In this document: positions 43,022 to 50,777 of the stretch, piece after piece
Numbering within the stretch: position 1 is the first letter of the stretch
Layout: every line of letters starts with the position of its first letter
Assembly: GCF_000308475.2 (NCBI RefSeq)
Contig: NZ_BAFT02000110.1
Coordinates: forward strand, 248,001-312,000
DNA: 64,000 nucleotides
Direction of reading: 5' to 3'
Origin: Nocardia brasiliensis NBRC 14402
GTDB lineage: Bacteria; Actinomycetota; Actinomycetes; Mycobacteriales; Mycobacteriaceae
The notes under the pieces: model-generated
The model's database searches: none
The model's input: the letters and a program-made list of their open reading frames with translations, nothing else
What the model was told of the DNA's origin: nothing
Position numbers and translations under genes: made by a program

Positions 43022-44788
43022 ATGACTACGCCCCAGGAGAAGGCGGCCGCGGCGCGTAAGGCTGCCGAGGAGGCGGCGCGGGTAGCGGCGGAGGCGGCGG
43101 CTGCCGCGGAGGAAGCGGAGCGCGAGCTCGCCGAGCAGGAGGCGGGGGCGAGTAAGGCGAAGGCGCAGAGCGCGGCGGCGAAGGCCGACGAAACCGCTGC
43201 TGCCGCCGAAGCTGCCGCGGCGAAAGCCGACAAGAAGGAAGCCGCTGCCGCGAACGACGGCACAGGGTCGGCGGCCGCGCAGGAGATCGCCGCCGGCTAC
43301 GCCTTCGACGGGGCGGCGTTGGAACTCGGCACGGTGGTGGTCGACGGCGAGGTGGATACCACGGCGCGCGTGCGCATCCCGATGCGCACGATGAACCGGC
43401 ACGGCCTGGTGGCGGGCGCGACGGGTACCGGTAAGACGAAGACTTTGCAGGGCATCGCCGAACAGCTCTCGCGCGCAGGCGTTCCCGTGGTCCTCGCGGA
43501 TATCAAGGGTGACCTGTCCGGTCTTTCGCAGCCGGGTCAAGCCAACGACAAACTCAGTGCCAGGGCGGCCGAAACGGGTGCGCAGGACTGGGCGCCGACC
43601 GGGTACCCCACCGAGTTCGTCTCGCTCGGCACCAACGGAATCGGGGTGCCGATCCGCGCGACGATCACCTCGTTCGGCCCGGTGCTGCTCAGTAAAGTGC
43701 TGGGGCTCAACGAGACTCAGGAATCGACGCTGGGTTTGATCTTCCACTGGGCGGACAAGAACGGTCTCGCCCTGCTCGACCTGAAGGATCTGCGTGCCGT
43801 CATCACGCATCTCACCAGCCCCGAGGGCAAGGAGGACCTCAAGGGCATCGGCGGCGTCTCGGCGGCCACCGCGGGCGTGATCCTGCGCGCGCTGGTGAAC
43901 CTCGAGGCCGACGGCGGTGACACGTTCTTCGGTGAGCCGGAACTGGATCCGGGCGATCTGGTGCGGGTCGCGGGCGGCCAGGGCGTCATCACGCTGTTCG
44001 AGCTCGGCGCCCAGGCGGCACGGCCGGTGATGTTCTCCACCTTCCTGATGTGGGTGCTCGCCGACCTGTTCCAGACGCTGCCCGAGGTGGGCGATATCGA
44101 CAAGCCGAAGCTGGTGTTCATCTTCGACGAGGCGCACCTGCTGTTCGCGGACGCTTCCAAGGCCTTCCTGGATCAGGTGGAGCAGACCGTCAAGCTGATC
44201 CGTTCCAAGGGCGTCGGCGTGTTCTTCTGCACCCAGCTGCCCACCGATATCCCGAACCCCGTGCTGTCGCAGCTGGGTGCGCGCATCCAGCACGCGTTGC
44301 GCGCCTTCACCCCCGACGATCAGAAGGCGCTGTCGAAGACGGTGCGTACCTACCCGAAGACCAGTACCTATGATCTGGAGAAGGCGCTCACCTCGCTCGG
44401 TACGGGTGAGGCCGTCGTGACGGTGCTTTCGGAGAAGGGCGCGCCGACCCCGGTGGCGTGGACCAGGATTCAGCCGCCGCGTTCACTGATGGACACCATC
44501 GGTGACGACGCGATCAAGTCGCGCGCGCTGTCGAGTTCGTTGCACGGCAAGTACGGTCAAACTGTCGACCGGGAGTCGGCTTATGAGATTCTGGCCGCGA
44601 AAGTGGAGGCGGCAGAACAGAATCCGGAGGTCGTCGCGCCCGCGCCGGGGCGCTCCGCGAAGGGTGGCGACGAGTCGACCGCCGAGCGGATCATGAAAAA
44701 CCCTGCGGTGAAGAGCTTCCTGCGATCCGCTGCCACCGCGGCGGGCCGGGAGATCAGTCGCAGTATCTTCGGCACGCGCAAGCGCTGA
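43022..44788 (+). CDS. HerA-like ATPase (DUF853 type)
   Basis: A 588-residue protein. Residues 5-80 are an Ala/Glu/Lys-rich helix likely to be coiled coil. The ATPase follows: Walker A GATGTGKT (Lys141), Walker B LVFIFDEAHLLF (Asp369, Glu370), then KGVGVFFCTQLPTDIP and LGARIQHALRAFTPDDQKA. This is the HerA/DUF853 group of DNA-translocase-like ATPases; its cellular role in actinobacteria is not settled. GGAGG precedes the ATG. A strong hairpin at 44788-44831 ends the transcript. Confidence 0.87.
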   Translation: MTTPQEKAAAARKAAEEAARVAAEAAAAAEEAERELAEQEAGASKAKAQSAAAKADETAAAAEAAAAKADKKEAAAANDGTGSAAAQEIAAGYAFDGAALELGTVVVDGEVDTTARVRIPMRTMNRHGLVAGATGTGKTKTLQGIAEQLSRAGVPVVLADIKGDLSGLSQPGQANDKLSARAAETGAQDWAPTGYPTEFVSLGTNGIGVPIRATITSFGPVLLSKVLGLNETQESTLGLIFHWADKNGLALLDLKDLRAVITHLTSPEGKEDLKGIGGVSAATAGVILRALVNLEADGGDTFFGEPELDPGDLVRVAGGQGVITLFELGAQAARPVMFSTFLMWVLADLFQTLPEVGDIDKPKLVFIFDEAHLLFADASKAFLDQVEQTVKLIRSKGVGVFFCTQLPTDIPNPVLSQLGARIQHALRAFTPDDQKALSKTVRTYPKTSTYDLEKALTSLGTGEAVVTVLSEKGAPTPVAWTRIQPPRSLMDTIGDDAIKSRALSSSLHGKYGQTVDRESAYEILAAKVEAAEQNPEVVAPAPGRSAKGGDESTAERIMKNPAVKSFLRSAATAAGREISRSIFGTRKR

Positions 44789-44831
44789 CCGGTTCCCCCC
44801 GACTCGGCCTGCCGGATCGGGGGGAACCGGT
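44788..44831. terminator. Bidirectional terminator between convergent genes
   Basis: A 15-bp perfect stem ACCGGTTCCCCCCGA/TCGGGGGGAACCGGT with a 14-base loop starts at the last base of the HerA-like gene and ends just before the decarboxylase paralogue. TTTT follows on the plus side. Confidence 0.75.
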
Positions 44832-44839
44832 AGCTGTTT

Positions 44840-46114
44840 TCAGCTCGCGTCGCGATCCAGCAGGTGCGGTTCACGGCGGAGCAGTTCCGTGCATCGGCCG
44901 CCCCGCACGCCGATCACCGACATCGCAGGCCCGCGATGGTATGCACCGGTGCACGGCACGGCCAGTATTTCGCCGGGGCGTAGGTCGGCGGGCAACCGTA
45001 CGTCGGCCGCGAGGATGACGTCGCCCGCGCGCCCCGCGACGGTGGCGCTGGACAGCGGCCCGGACGGCCGCCGATTCGCCACCACCGTGCCCGCGTAGGC
45101 GCCGTTGCCGCCGCGCTCTTCGCTGTCGATGACGACCGAAATACGGCCGCCGTCATTGTGTTTCACCGACAGGACGCGGTACAGCGTGACACCCGCGCGC
45201 GCGACGATGCCGCGTCCCGGCTCCATCGCGATGTTCGGCCGGGGGAAATGCTGTTGCGCACACGCGGCGTCGAGGGCGTCCTCGATGATCGCGGCCAGCT
45301 CGGTGAGGTTCATCTCGGCGTCACCGTTGCGGTACGCGATGGCGTGACCGCCACCCAGGTCCAGATCGGTGAGCAGGCGCTCGTGGTCGCGGCGGACCTG
45401 CGCCATCTCGGCGACCAGTCGCCGGATCGCCTCGCCGTAGTGGTCCGGGTTGTAGATCTGCGAACCGAGGTGGCAGTGGAAGCCGATCAGTTCGAGCGTG
45501 GGCGTGCCCAGTACTCGGGCCACCGCGGTGGCGATGTCACCGAGCGCGAAGCCCGGGGCGTCGGCGTCGTCCCAGGTCGGGTAGCCGTCGCGGCCGATCC
45601 CCGGCGCGACGCGCAGCAGCACGCGCTGCGGTCGGGTGGCGATCGAGGCGAGCACGCCGATCTCGTCCAACGATCCGACCACGATCCGGCCGACCCGTCG
45701 GGCCACCGCGGTCTCCAGCGTGGCGCGCGGAGTCCGGTTGGCATGCAAGATGATTCGCTTCGGATCGACGCCCGCGGCGAAGGCGGCGGTCAAGTCCGCC
45801 GCCGTGCCCGCGACCACCGAGAGCCCCTCGGCGGTGACCCAGTTCGCGATGCCGCGGACCAGCAAGGCCGTTGCGGCGTAGCCGATCTCGGCCTCGGCGA
45901 AGATCTTGCGGTATACCCGGCAGCGCTGTCTGACCTCGCGCTCGTCGACCACCCGCAGCGCGGTGCCGTAGCTGTCGGCGATCTCGGTGAGCGCCACACC
46001 GCCGAGCACGATCCGGCCCCCGGCGTCGTAGGCGGCGCCGGCGGGCCACACCGCGGAATCCAGCTTTGCGGCCGCTCCCGGCCGAGGTGGCGACAAGAAG
46101 TCCACTAGCGTCAC
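44840..46114 (-). CDS. Diaminopimelate-decarboxylase paralogue lacking the PLP lysine (pseudoenzyme)
   Basis: A 424-residue fold type III decarboxylase relative, colinear with LysA encoded next door. The PLP-binding lysine of YAGKAL (Lys82) is Thr82 in YAATAL; HGN is HAN; the Cys of the FCEAGD active-site segment and the DGGMSDN block are lost. HCHLGSQI, DLGGGHA and MEPGRG remain. Such a protein should not decarboxylate DAP. It keeps an open frame, a good AGGAG site before its GTG and the leader hairpin of its neighbour, so it is probably expressed. It may partner or regulate LysA, bind a ligand, or be an early pseudogene. Confidence 0.8.
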   Translation of the reverse strand: MTLVDFLSPPRPGAAAKLDSAVWPAGAAYDAGGRIVLGGVALTEIADSYGTALRVVDEREVRQRCRVYRKIFAEAEIGYAATALLVRGIANWVTAEGLSVVAGTAADLTAAFAAGVDPKRIILHANRTPRATLETAVARRVGRIVVGSLDEIGVLASIATRPQRVLLRVAPGIGRDGYPTWDDADAPGFALGDIATAVARVLGTPTLELIGFHCHLGSQIYNPDHYGEAIRRLVAEMAQVRRDHERLLTDLDLGGGHAIAYRNGDAEMNLTELAAIIEDALDAACAQQHFPRPNIAMEPGRGIVARAGVTLYRVLSVKHNDGGRISVVIDSEERGGNGAYAGTVVANRRPSGPLSSATVAGRAGDVILAADVRLPADLRPGEILAVPCTGAYHRGPAMSVIGVRGGRCTELLRREPHLLDRDAS

Positions 46115-46134
46115 GGCTGCTCTCCTGATCCGCT

Positions 46135-46158
46135 CCCCGCTTTCGCTGTGCTGCGGGG
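46135..46158 (-). promoter_or_regulatory. Leader hairpin of the decarboxylase paralogue
   Basis: CCCCGC and GCGGGG pair around a 12-base loop just before the ribosome site on the minus strand. The same arrangement precedes lysA at 47669-47690, with shared bases on both sides (GGCGTAGT upstream, CAGGAGA downstream). The leader was duplicated with the gene and kept. Confidence 0.6.
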
Positions 46159-46264
46159 CCTATCAACTACTACGCCCTTGCGTAGACCCGGGGCGGGTCG
46201 CTTAGCGCAACCTTGACCACCGGCCCCGCGATCTTGACGAATCACTGACAAGCGCCGAGCGCGT

Positions 46265-46296
46265 ACCGGCCTGTCGCACGAGTCGGACAGGCCGGT
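46265..46296 (-). terminator. Terminator-like hairpin after lysA
   Basis: ACCGGCCTGTC/GACAGGCCGGT, an 11-bp perfect stem with a 10-base loop, begins 11 bases after the lysA stop. There is no T-run, as is common for actinobacterial hairpin terminators. Confidence 0.6.
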
Positions 46297-46306
46297 GCGA
46301 ACGCGC

Positions 46307-47650
46307 TCAGTACCCGACGTCGCGGCTCAGCAGATCCGCGGTGGTCTCCCGGCGCACCAGCTCCCGGCACTGCCCGTGGCGCACCGCGACGATCGGCGGC
46401 CGGCCCACGCTGTTGTAGGACGACGCGAGGCTGTGGTGGTAGGCGCCGGTGCTGGGCACCGCGAGCACCTCGCCGGGGCGCAGGTCGACCGGCAGCTGCA
46501 CGTCGGTGGCCAGGATGTCGCCCGCCTCGCAGAACCGTCCCGCGACCGTCGCGGTCATGCTCGCGCAGGTGGGGTGCCGGTTCGCGACGACGACGCTGTA
46601 GCGCGCCCCGTACAGCGCGACGCGCGGGTTGTCGCTCATGCCGCCGTCCACGGTCACATAGGTGTGCCCGCCTTCGATGTGCTTGACCGAGAGCACCCGG
46701 TACAGCGTCACGCCCGCGTGCGCGACGATCGCGCGGCCCGGTTCCAGCGAGATGGTCGGGCGCGGGAAGTGCTGGCGCGCACAGGCCGCGTCGAGCGCGT
46801 CCTCGATGATGGCGGCCAGGTCGGCGAGGTCCATCGCGATATCGCCGGTGCGGTAGGCCACCGCATGCCCGCCGCCGAGGTCGAGCTCGGTGAGCAGGTG
46901 GCCGTGGTCGGCCCGGACCCGCGCCATCTCGGCGACCATCCGGCGCACCGCCTCGCCGTAGTAGTCCGGATCGTGGATCTGCGAGCCGAGGTGGCAGTGG
47001 AAACCCACCAAATTCAGCTTGGGCTGGCGCAGGATGCGCGCGACCGCCTCGGCCGCGGTGTCGCCGCCGAGCGGGAAACCGAACTTCTGGTCGGTGACAC
47101 CGGTTTTCACCGCGGGATGTCCGTGCACGTCGATGCCGGGGGAAAGGCGGAGCAGGACATTCTGCGAATCGGTGACCAGCGCCGAGAGCAGGGTGATCTC
47201 GGCCAGCGAGTCGACCACGATGCGGCCGACCCCGGCCTGCACCGCGGCGGTCAGTTCGTCGAACGATTTGCCGTTGCCGTGCATGATGATCCGCCGCGGC
47301 GCGACGCCGGCGGCGAGTGCGATGGCCAGCTCCCCGGCGGAGCACACGTCCACCGACAGTCCCTCCTGGGAAACCCAGTTGGCGACCGCGCGGATCATCA
47401 AAGCCTTACCGGCGTAGATGATCTCGGCCTCGGGGAAGGCCTTGCGGTAGGCCCGGCAGCGTTCCCGGACCTCGCGCTCGTCCAGGACGTAGGTCGGAGT
47501 GCCGTACTGGTCCGCGATATCGGCGAGGGCGACCCCGCCGATCGTTATGCGGCCCGCGTCGTCGTAATGCGTGTCCCGCGGCCATACCGCCGAGTCGAGG
47601 CGCGAGGGCATTCCCGACTTCAGCGACGGGAAAATTTCGAGCAGCGTCAC
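46307..47650 (-). CDS. lysA: Diaminopimelate decarboxylase
   Basis: Makes lysine from meso-diaminopimelate with PLP. The 447 residues carry every active-site block: YAGKAL (Lys82), SVDVCSAGEL, HGNGKS, FHCHLGSQIH, DLGGGHAV, SLEPGRA, DGGMSDNPR, CEAGD and TGAYHHSLASSYN. The GTG at 47650 follows AGGAGA; an ATG at 47725 lies ahead of the leader hairpin and is rejected. It resembles the second type of actinobacterial lysA rather than the one beside thrA. A catalytically crippled copy lies directly downstream. Confidence 0.9.
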   Translation of the reverse strand: MTLLEIFPSLKSGMPSRLDSAVWPRDTHYDDAGRITIGGVALADIADQYGTPTYVLDEREVRERCRAYRKAFPEAEIIYAGKALMIRAVANWVSQEGLSVDVCSAGELAIALAAGVAPRRIIMHGNGKSFDELTAAVQAGVGRIVVDSLAEITLLSALVTDSQNVLLRLSPGIDVHGHPAVKTGVTDQKFGFPLGGDTAAEAVARILRQPKLNLVGFHCHLGSQIHDPDYYGEAVRRMVAEMARVRADHGHLLTELDLGGGHAVAYRTGDIAMDLADLAAIIEDALDAACARQHFPRPTISLEPGRAIVAHAGVTLYRVLSVKHIEGGHTYVTVDGGMSDNPRVALYGARYSVVVANRHPTCASMTATVAGRFCEAGDILATDVQLPVDLRPGEVLAVPSTGAYHHSLASSYNSVGRPPIVAVRHGQCRELVRRETTADLLSRDVGY

Positions 47651-47668
47651 GGTGTCTCCTGTGTGCGC

Positions 47669-47690
47669 CCCCGCTATTCCGTATGCGGGG
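47669..47690 (-). promoter_or_regulatory. Leader hairpin of lysA
   Basis: CCCCGC-N10-GCGGGG lies immediately before the lysA ribosome site. See the matching element at 46135-46158. It could act on translation or on transcript stability. Confidence 0.55.
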
Positions 47691-47800
47691 CCGTTGTCAG
47701 GACTACGCCGATTCCCCCTGGGCAAACGTCCAGCTTACGGGTGCTTGACGAGCCGGGCCCCGATCTTGACGGAACCTTGACCAGGCCCGTGACCGCGGTC

Positions 47801-48604
47801 TCAGCCGCCCAGCTTCCGGTAGAAGGCGCCGGCGATGGGGGCGGTGACGGCGCGCGGCCCATACTGCCCCGCGACGCTCATTCCCTTGCTGATCAAGCCA
47901 GGCACGACGCGCATCTTGTTGCGGGCCAGCGCGTCGATGGACACCTTCGCGGTGTACTCCGAGGAGACCCACATGAAATCGGGCACCAGCCGGTCCACGA
48001 TCGACGCCTCGGCGGGATCGGGCGTCTCGGTGCGCACCGGGCCGGGCGCGAGCAGGGTGACGTGCACGCCGGAATCCTTCAGCTCGCCGCGCAACGACTC
48101 GCAGAAGGTGTTGGCGAAGGCCTTGCTCGCGGCGTAGGTCGCGTTGTTCGGGATCGGCATGTTCCCCGCGGCCGAGCCGCTGATCAGGATGCCGCCGGCG
48201 CCGCGCGCGATCATGCCGGGCAGCACCGCGAGCGTGAGGTCGTGCACCGCAACGGCATTCAGTTCCATCTGCGCCCGCTCGTAGGCGAGATCGAGCTCGG
48301 CGACCGCGCCGAAGGTGGCGATCCCGGCGTTGTTGCACAGGATCGCGATGTCGCGGGCGCCGAGCTCTTCGACCAGTGCGCCGCGCTGGGTGCGGTCGGA
48401 CAGATCGACCGCACGCACCTCCGCGGTGATGCCGTGCGCCAGCGTCAGCCGCTGGGCGAGCTCGGTGAGCACCTCACCACGCCGGGCGACCAGGATCAGC
48501 GAATAGCCGCGGGCGGCGAGGTCGGCGGCCAGCGCGGTGCCGATGCCGGAGGAGGCGCCGGTGACCACGGCGCGGTTCTCGGAGGTGGGGGAGGGCAAGC
48601 TCAC
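47801..48604 (-). CDS. Short-chain dehydrogenase/reductase
   Basis: A 267-residue classical SDR: TGASSGIG cofactor loop at residues 15-22, NNAGIATFG, catalytic Ser in ISGSAAG and the YAASK pair, then LAPGPVRTETP. The SDR group with RNKMRVVPGLISKG near the end often works on lipids or steroids. NADP preference is suggested by the ARR after the second strand. Substrate unknown. It lies between lysA and an MFS gene, both on the same strand. Confidence 0.85.
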   Translation of the reverse strand: MSLPSPTSENRAVVTGASSGIGTALAADLAARGYSLILVARRGEVLTELAQRLTLAHGITAEVRAVDLSDRTQRGALVEELGARDIAILCNNAGIATFGAVAELDLAYERAQMELNAVAVHDLTLAVLPGMIARGAGGILISGSAAGNMPIPNNATYAASKAFANTFCESLRGELKDSGVHVTLLAPGPVRTETPDPAEASIVDRLVPDFMWVSSEYTAKVSIDALARNKMRVVPGLISKGMSVAGQYGPRAVTAPIAGAFYRKLGG

Positions 48605-48662
48605 GCCAGGAGCCTAAGCGATGTTTCGGGACGGCGAGGCGGGCGGTCCGCCCAGACCCCGG

Positions 48663-50021
48663 CTAGCGGACCGGTTTGTCCGTGGGACCTGTCTGCACGT
48701 CCGTCGGCGCGGGCGAGCGGACCGGCAGCAGCGCGCCGAGCCCGAGCGCGAGCACGAGGACGAGCCCGACGATGCCCGCCCGATCGGTATCGAACAGGAT
48801 GGTGAACAGGGCGAACGAGAGCGGTGCGAGGAACGACACCGCGCGCCCGGTGGTGGTGTAGAGGCCGAAGATCTGACCTTCCCGTCCAGGCGGGGCCAGG
48901 CGGGCGAGAAAGGAACGGGACGCGGACTGCGCCGGGCCGACGAACACGGTGAGCAGCAGCCCGAAGATCCAGAACATCAGCGGGCCCGACACCACCAGCA
49001 GCGCGAGGCCGCACACGATCATCGACACCAGCGAGACCACGATGACGCGCTTCGGCCCGCCCCGATCGTCGAGCCGTCCCGCGACGATCGCGCCCAGTGC
49101 CGCAACCACATTGGCCGCGATACCGAACAGCAGCACATCGGCCTCGGCGATGTCGTACACCCGGACCGCGAGCACCGCGCCGAAGGTGAAGACACCCGCC
49201 AGTCCGTCGCGAAAGACCGCGCTGGCCAACAGGAACCAGACGATGCGCTGATCGACGCGCCACAGCTCGCCCAGATCGCGGAACAGCACCCTGTACGACG
49301 CGAAGAACCCCGCGTTCGCGGCGCCGGGATCGGCGTCGGTGCGCGGTAATTCGGGGACGCTGAACAGCACCGGCAGCGCGAACGCCGCGAACCAGACCGC
49401 CGCGACGACGGCGACCAACCGGATGTTGAGTCCGTCGTCGGTGGGGATGCCGAGCAACCCGCGATTGTCGCCGTCACCGGAGATGAAGCCGAAGTAGCAG
49501 ATCAGCAGCAGGAAGATGCCGCCGAAATAGCCCATGGCCCAGCCGAATCCGGAGACCCGCCCGACGTTGTCCGGGGTGGACACCTGGCGCAGCATCGCGT
49601 TGTAGGGCACGCTGGCCAGCTCGAAGAAGGCGGAGCCGAGTCCGAGCAGCAGCAGGCCGTACCCCAGATAGTGGTAGTCGTCGTGCACGAAGAACAGCAG
49701 TGTCATCGACGCGATGCAGAGCCCGGTCAAGAAGGCAAGGGAGCGTTTGCGTTTCGCCGACGCGTCGAATCGTTGCCCGAAGATCGGCGCGGTCAGCGCC
49801 ACCAACAGGCCCGCGGCACCGAGGGTCAAGCCGAGCCAGGTGCTCGACGAAAAGGGGCCGGGTAGATCGTCACCGACCTTGTCGGTCAGGTACACCGAGA
49901 AGACGAAGGTGAGGATCACGGCGTTGAAGGCGGACGATCCCCAGTCCCAGAATCCCCACGCCACCACCTGTGCGCGCCCGGCGGCCTGTCCGACAGTCGC
50001 TCGCGCGTTCACCTCGGTCAT
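48663..50021 (-). CDS. MFS transporter (Atg22/UMF1 type)
   Basis: A 452-residue transporter with about 12 membrane spans. The N-terminus WGFWDWGSSAFNAVILTFVFSVYL, shortened here, and SVPYNAMLRQ then VGRVSGFGWAMGYFGG are hallmarks of the UMF1/Atg22-like branch. The start at 50021 fits the family; the open frame runs further but upstream residues are not protein-like. Substrate unknown. It is divergent from the PadR gene across 179 bases. Confidence 0.85.
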   Translation of the reverse strand: MTEVNARATVGQAAGRAQVVAWGFWDWGSSAFNAVILTFVFSVYLTDKVGDDLPGPFSSSTWLGLTLGAAGLLVALTAPIFGQRFDASAKRKRSLAFLTGLCIASMTLLFFVHDDYHYLGYGLLLLGLGSAFFELASVPYNAMLRQVSTPDNVGRVSGFGWAMGYFGGIFLLLICYFGFISGDGDNRGLLGIPTDDGLNIRLVAVVAAVWFAAFALPVLFSVPELPRTDADPGAANAGFFASYRVLFRDLGELWRVDQRIVWFLLASAVFRDGLAGVFTFGAVLAVRVYDIAEADVLLFGIAANVVAALGAIVAGRLDDRGGPKRVIVVSLVSMIVCGLALLVVSGPLMFWIFGLLLTVFVGPAQSASRSFLARLAPPGREGQIFGLYTTTGRAVSFLAPLSFALFTILFDTDRAGIVGLVLVLALGLGALLPVRSPAPTDVQTGPTDKPVR

Positions 50022-50153
50022 GCCGCGCAGCCTATCCGCCGCGGGCCTGCGCCGGTGGCCGACAAAGCGCCCTGCACGCCGATTCGATACCTGGGTGCTA
50101 CGCACGGGGCGCAGGTCTCGTTCCGGCGAGTTACCGGCACGATAGCCGAACCT

Positions 50154-50171
50154 TATGCACTCAGTTGCATA
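50154..50171 (+). promoter_or_regulatory. Operator-like palindrome before padR
   Basis: TATGCA-N6-TGCATA is a perfect inverted repeat 29 bases before the PadR start. PadR proteins bind dyads of the ATGT/ACAT kind with similar spacing, so this is a likely autoregulation site that could also affect the MFS gene. Confidence 0.55.
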
Positions 50172-50200
50172 GTACTGGGTGTTACGGCTAATCTGACGCC

Positions 50201-50758
50201 ATGGCCCTCGAGCATGCGCTGCTGGTATCGCTGACCGAGCGGGCCGGCTCGGGGTACGAGCTGGCACGCCGCTTCGAGAAGTCCATCGGCTACTTCTGGA
50301 GCGCCACCCATCAGCAGATCTACCGGGTGCTCAAGCGCATGGAAGAGTCCGGCTGGCTGAACAGCGAGTCGGTGGTCCAGGAGGGCAGGCCGGACAAGAA
50401 GGTGTACTCGGTGAGTGCGGCCGGTCGCACCGAGCTGGCCCGCTGGATCGCCGAACCCTCCGACGCGGGCACCCCGCGCAACGAGCTCGCGATCAAGATC
50501 CGCGCCGCCGCCTACGGTGACATCACCGCGCTGTGCGCCGAGGTCGCCCGCCATCGTGACCAGCATGCTCAGCGCCTAGAGGTGTACCGCCTCATCGAAA
50601 AACGCGACTTTCCGGTCCCGGATCAGCTCTCCGGGACGGCTCTGCACCAGTTCCTCGTCTTGCGCGCGGGCATCCGCGTGGAGGCGGGGTTCATCGAATG
50701 GTGCGACGAAGTTCTGCAAGCCCTGCGCCCGAGTGCGACAGCCCCGCACCCGGATTGA
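50201..50758 (+). CDS. PadR-family regulator
   Basis: A 185-residue winged-helix regulator. Residues 1-75 are the PadR domain (HALLVSLTERAGSGYELARRF, then HQQIYRVLKRMEESGWL and GRPDKKVYSVSAAGR); the C-terminal half is the Vir_act_alpha_C helical dimer region. It starts 19 bases upstream of nothing else and ends 20 bases before fadH, so the two form an operon and PadR probably senses a fatty-acid or phenolic-type ligand linked to FadH. Confidence 0.87.
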   Translation: MALEHALLVSLTERAGSGYELARRFEKSIGYFWSATHQQIYRVLKRMEESGWLNSESVVQEGRPDKKVYSVSAAGRTELARWIAEPSDAGTPRNELAIKIRAAAYGDITALCAEVARHRDQHAQRLEVYRLIEKRDFPVPDQLSGTALHQFLVLRAGIRVEAGFIEWCDEVLQALRPSATAPHPD

Positions 50759-50777
50759 CCGAAAGCGAGACGCGCCG

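Noticed and set aside
46307..47725. lysA start at 47725
   Set aside because: It lies upstream of the leader hairpin; the GTG at 47650 has the ribosome site and matches the paralogue's start.
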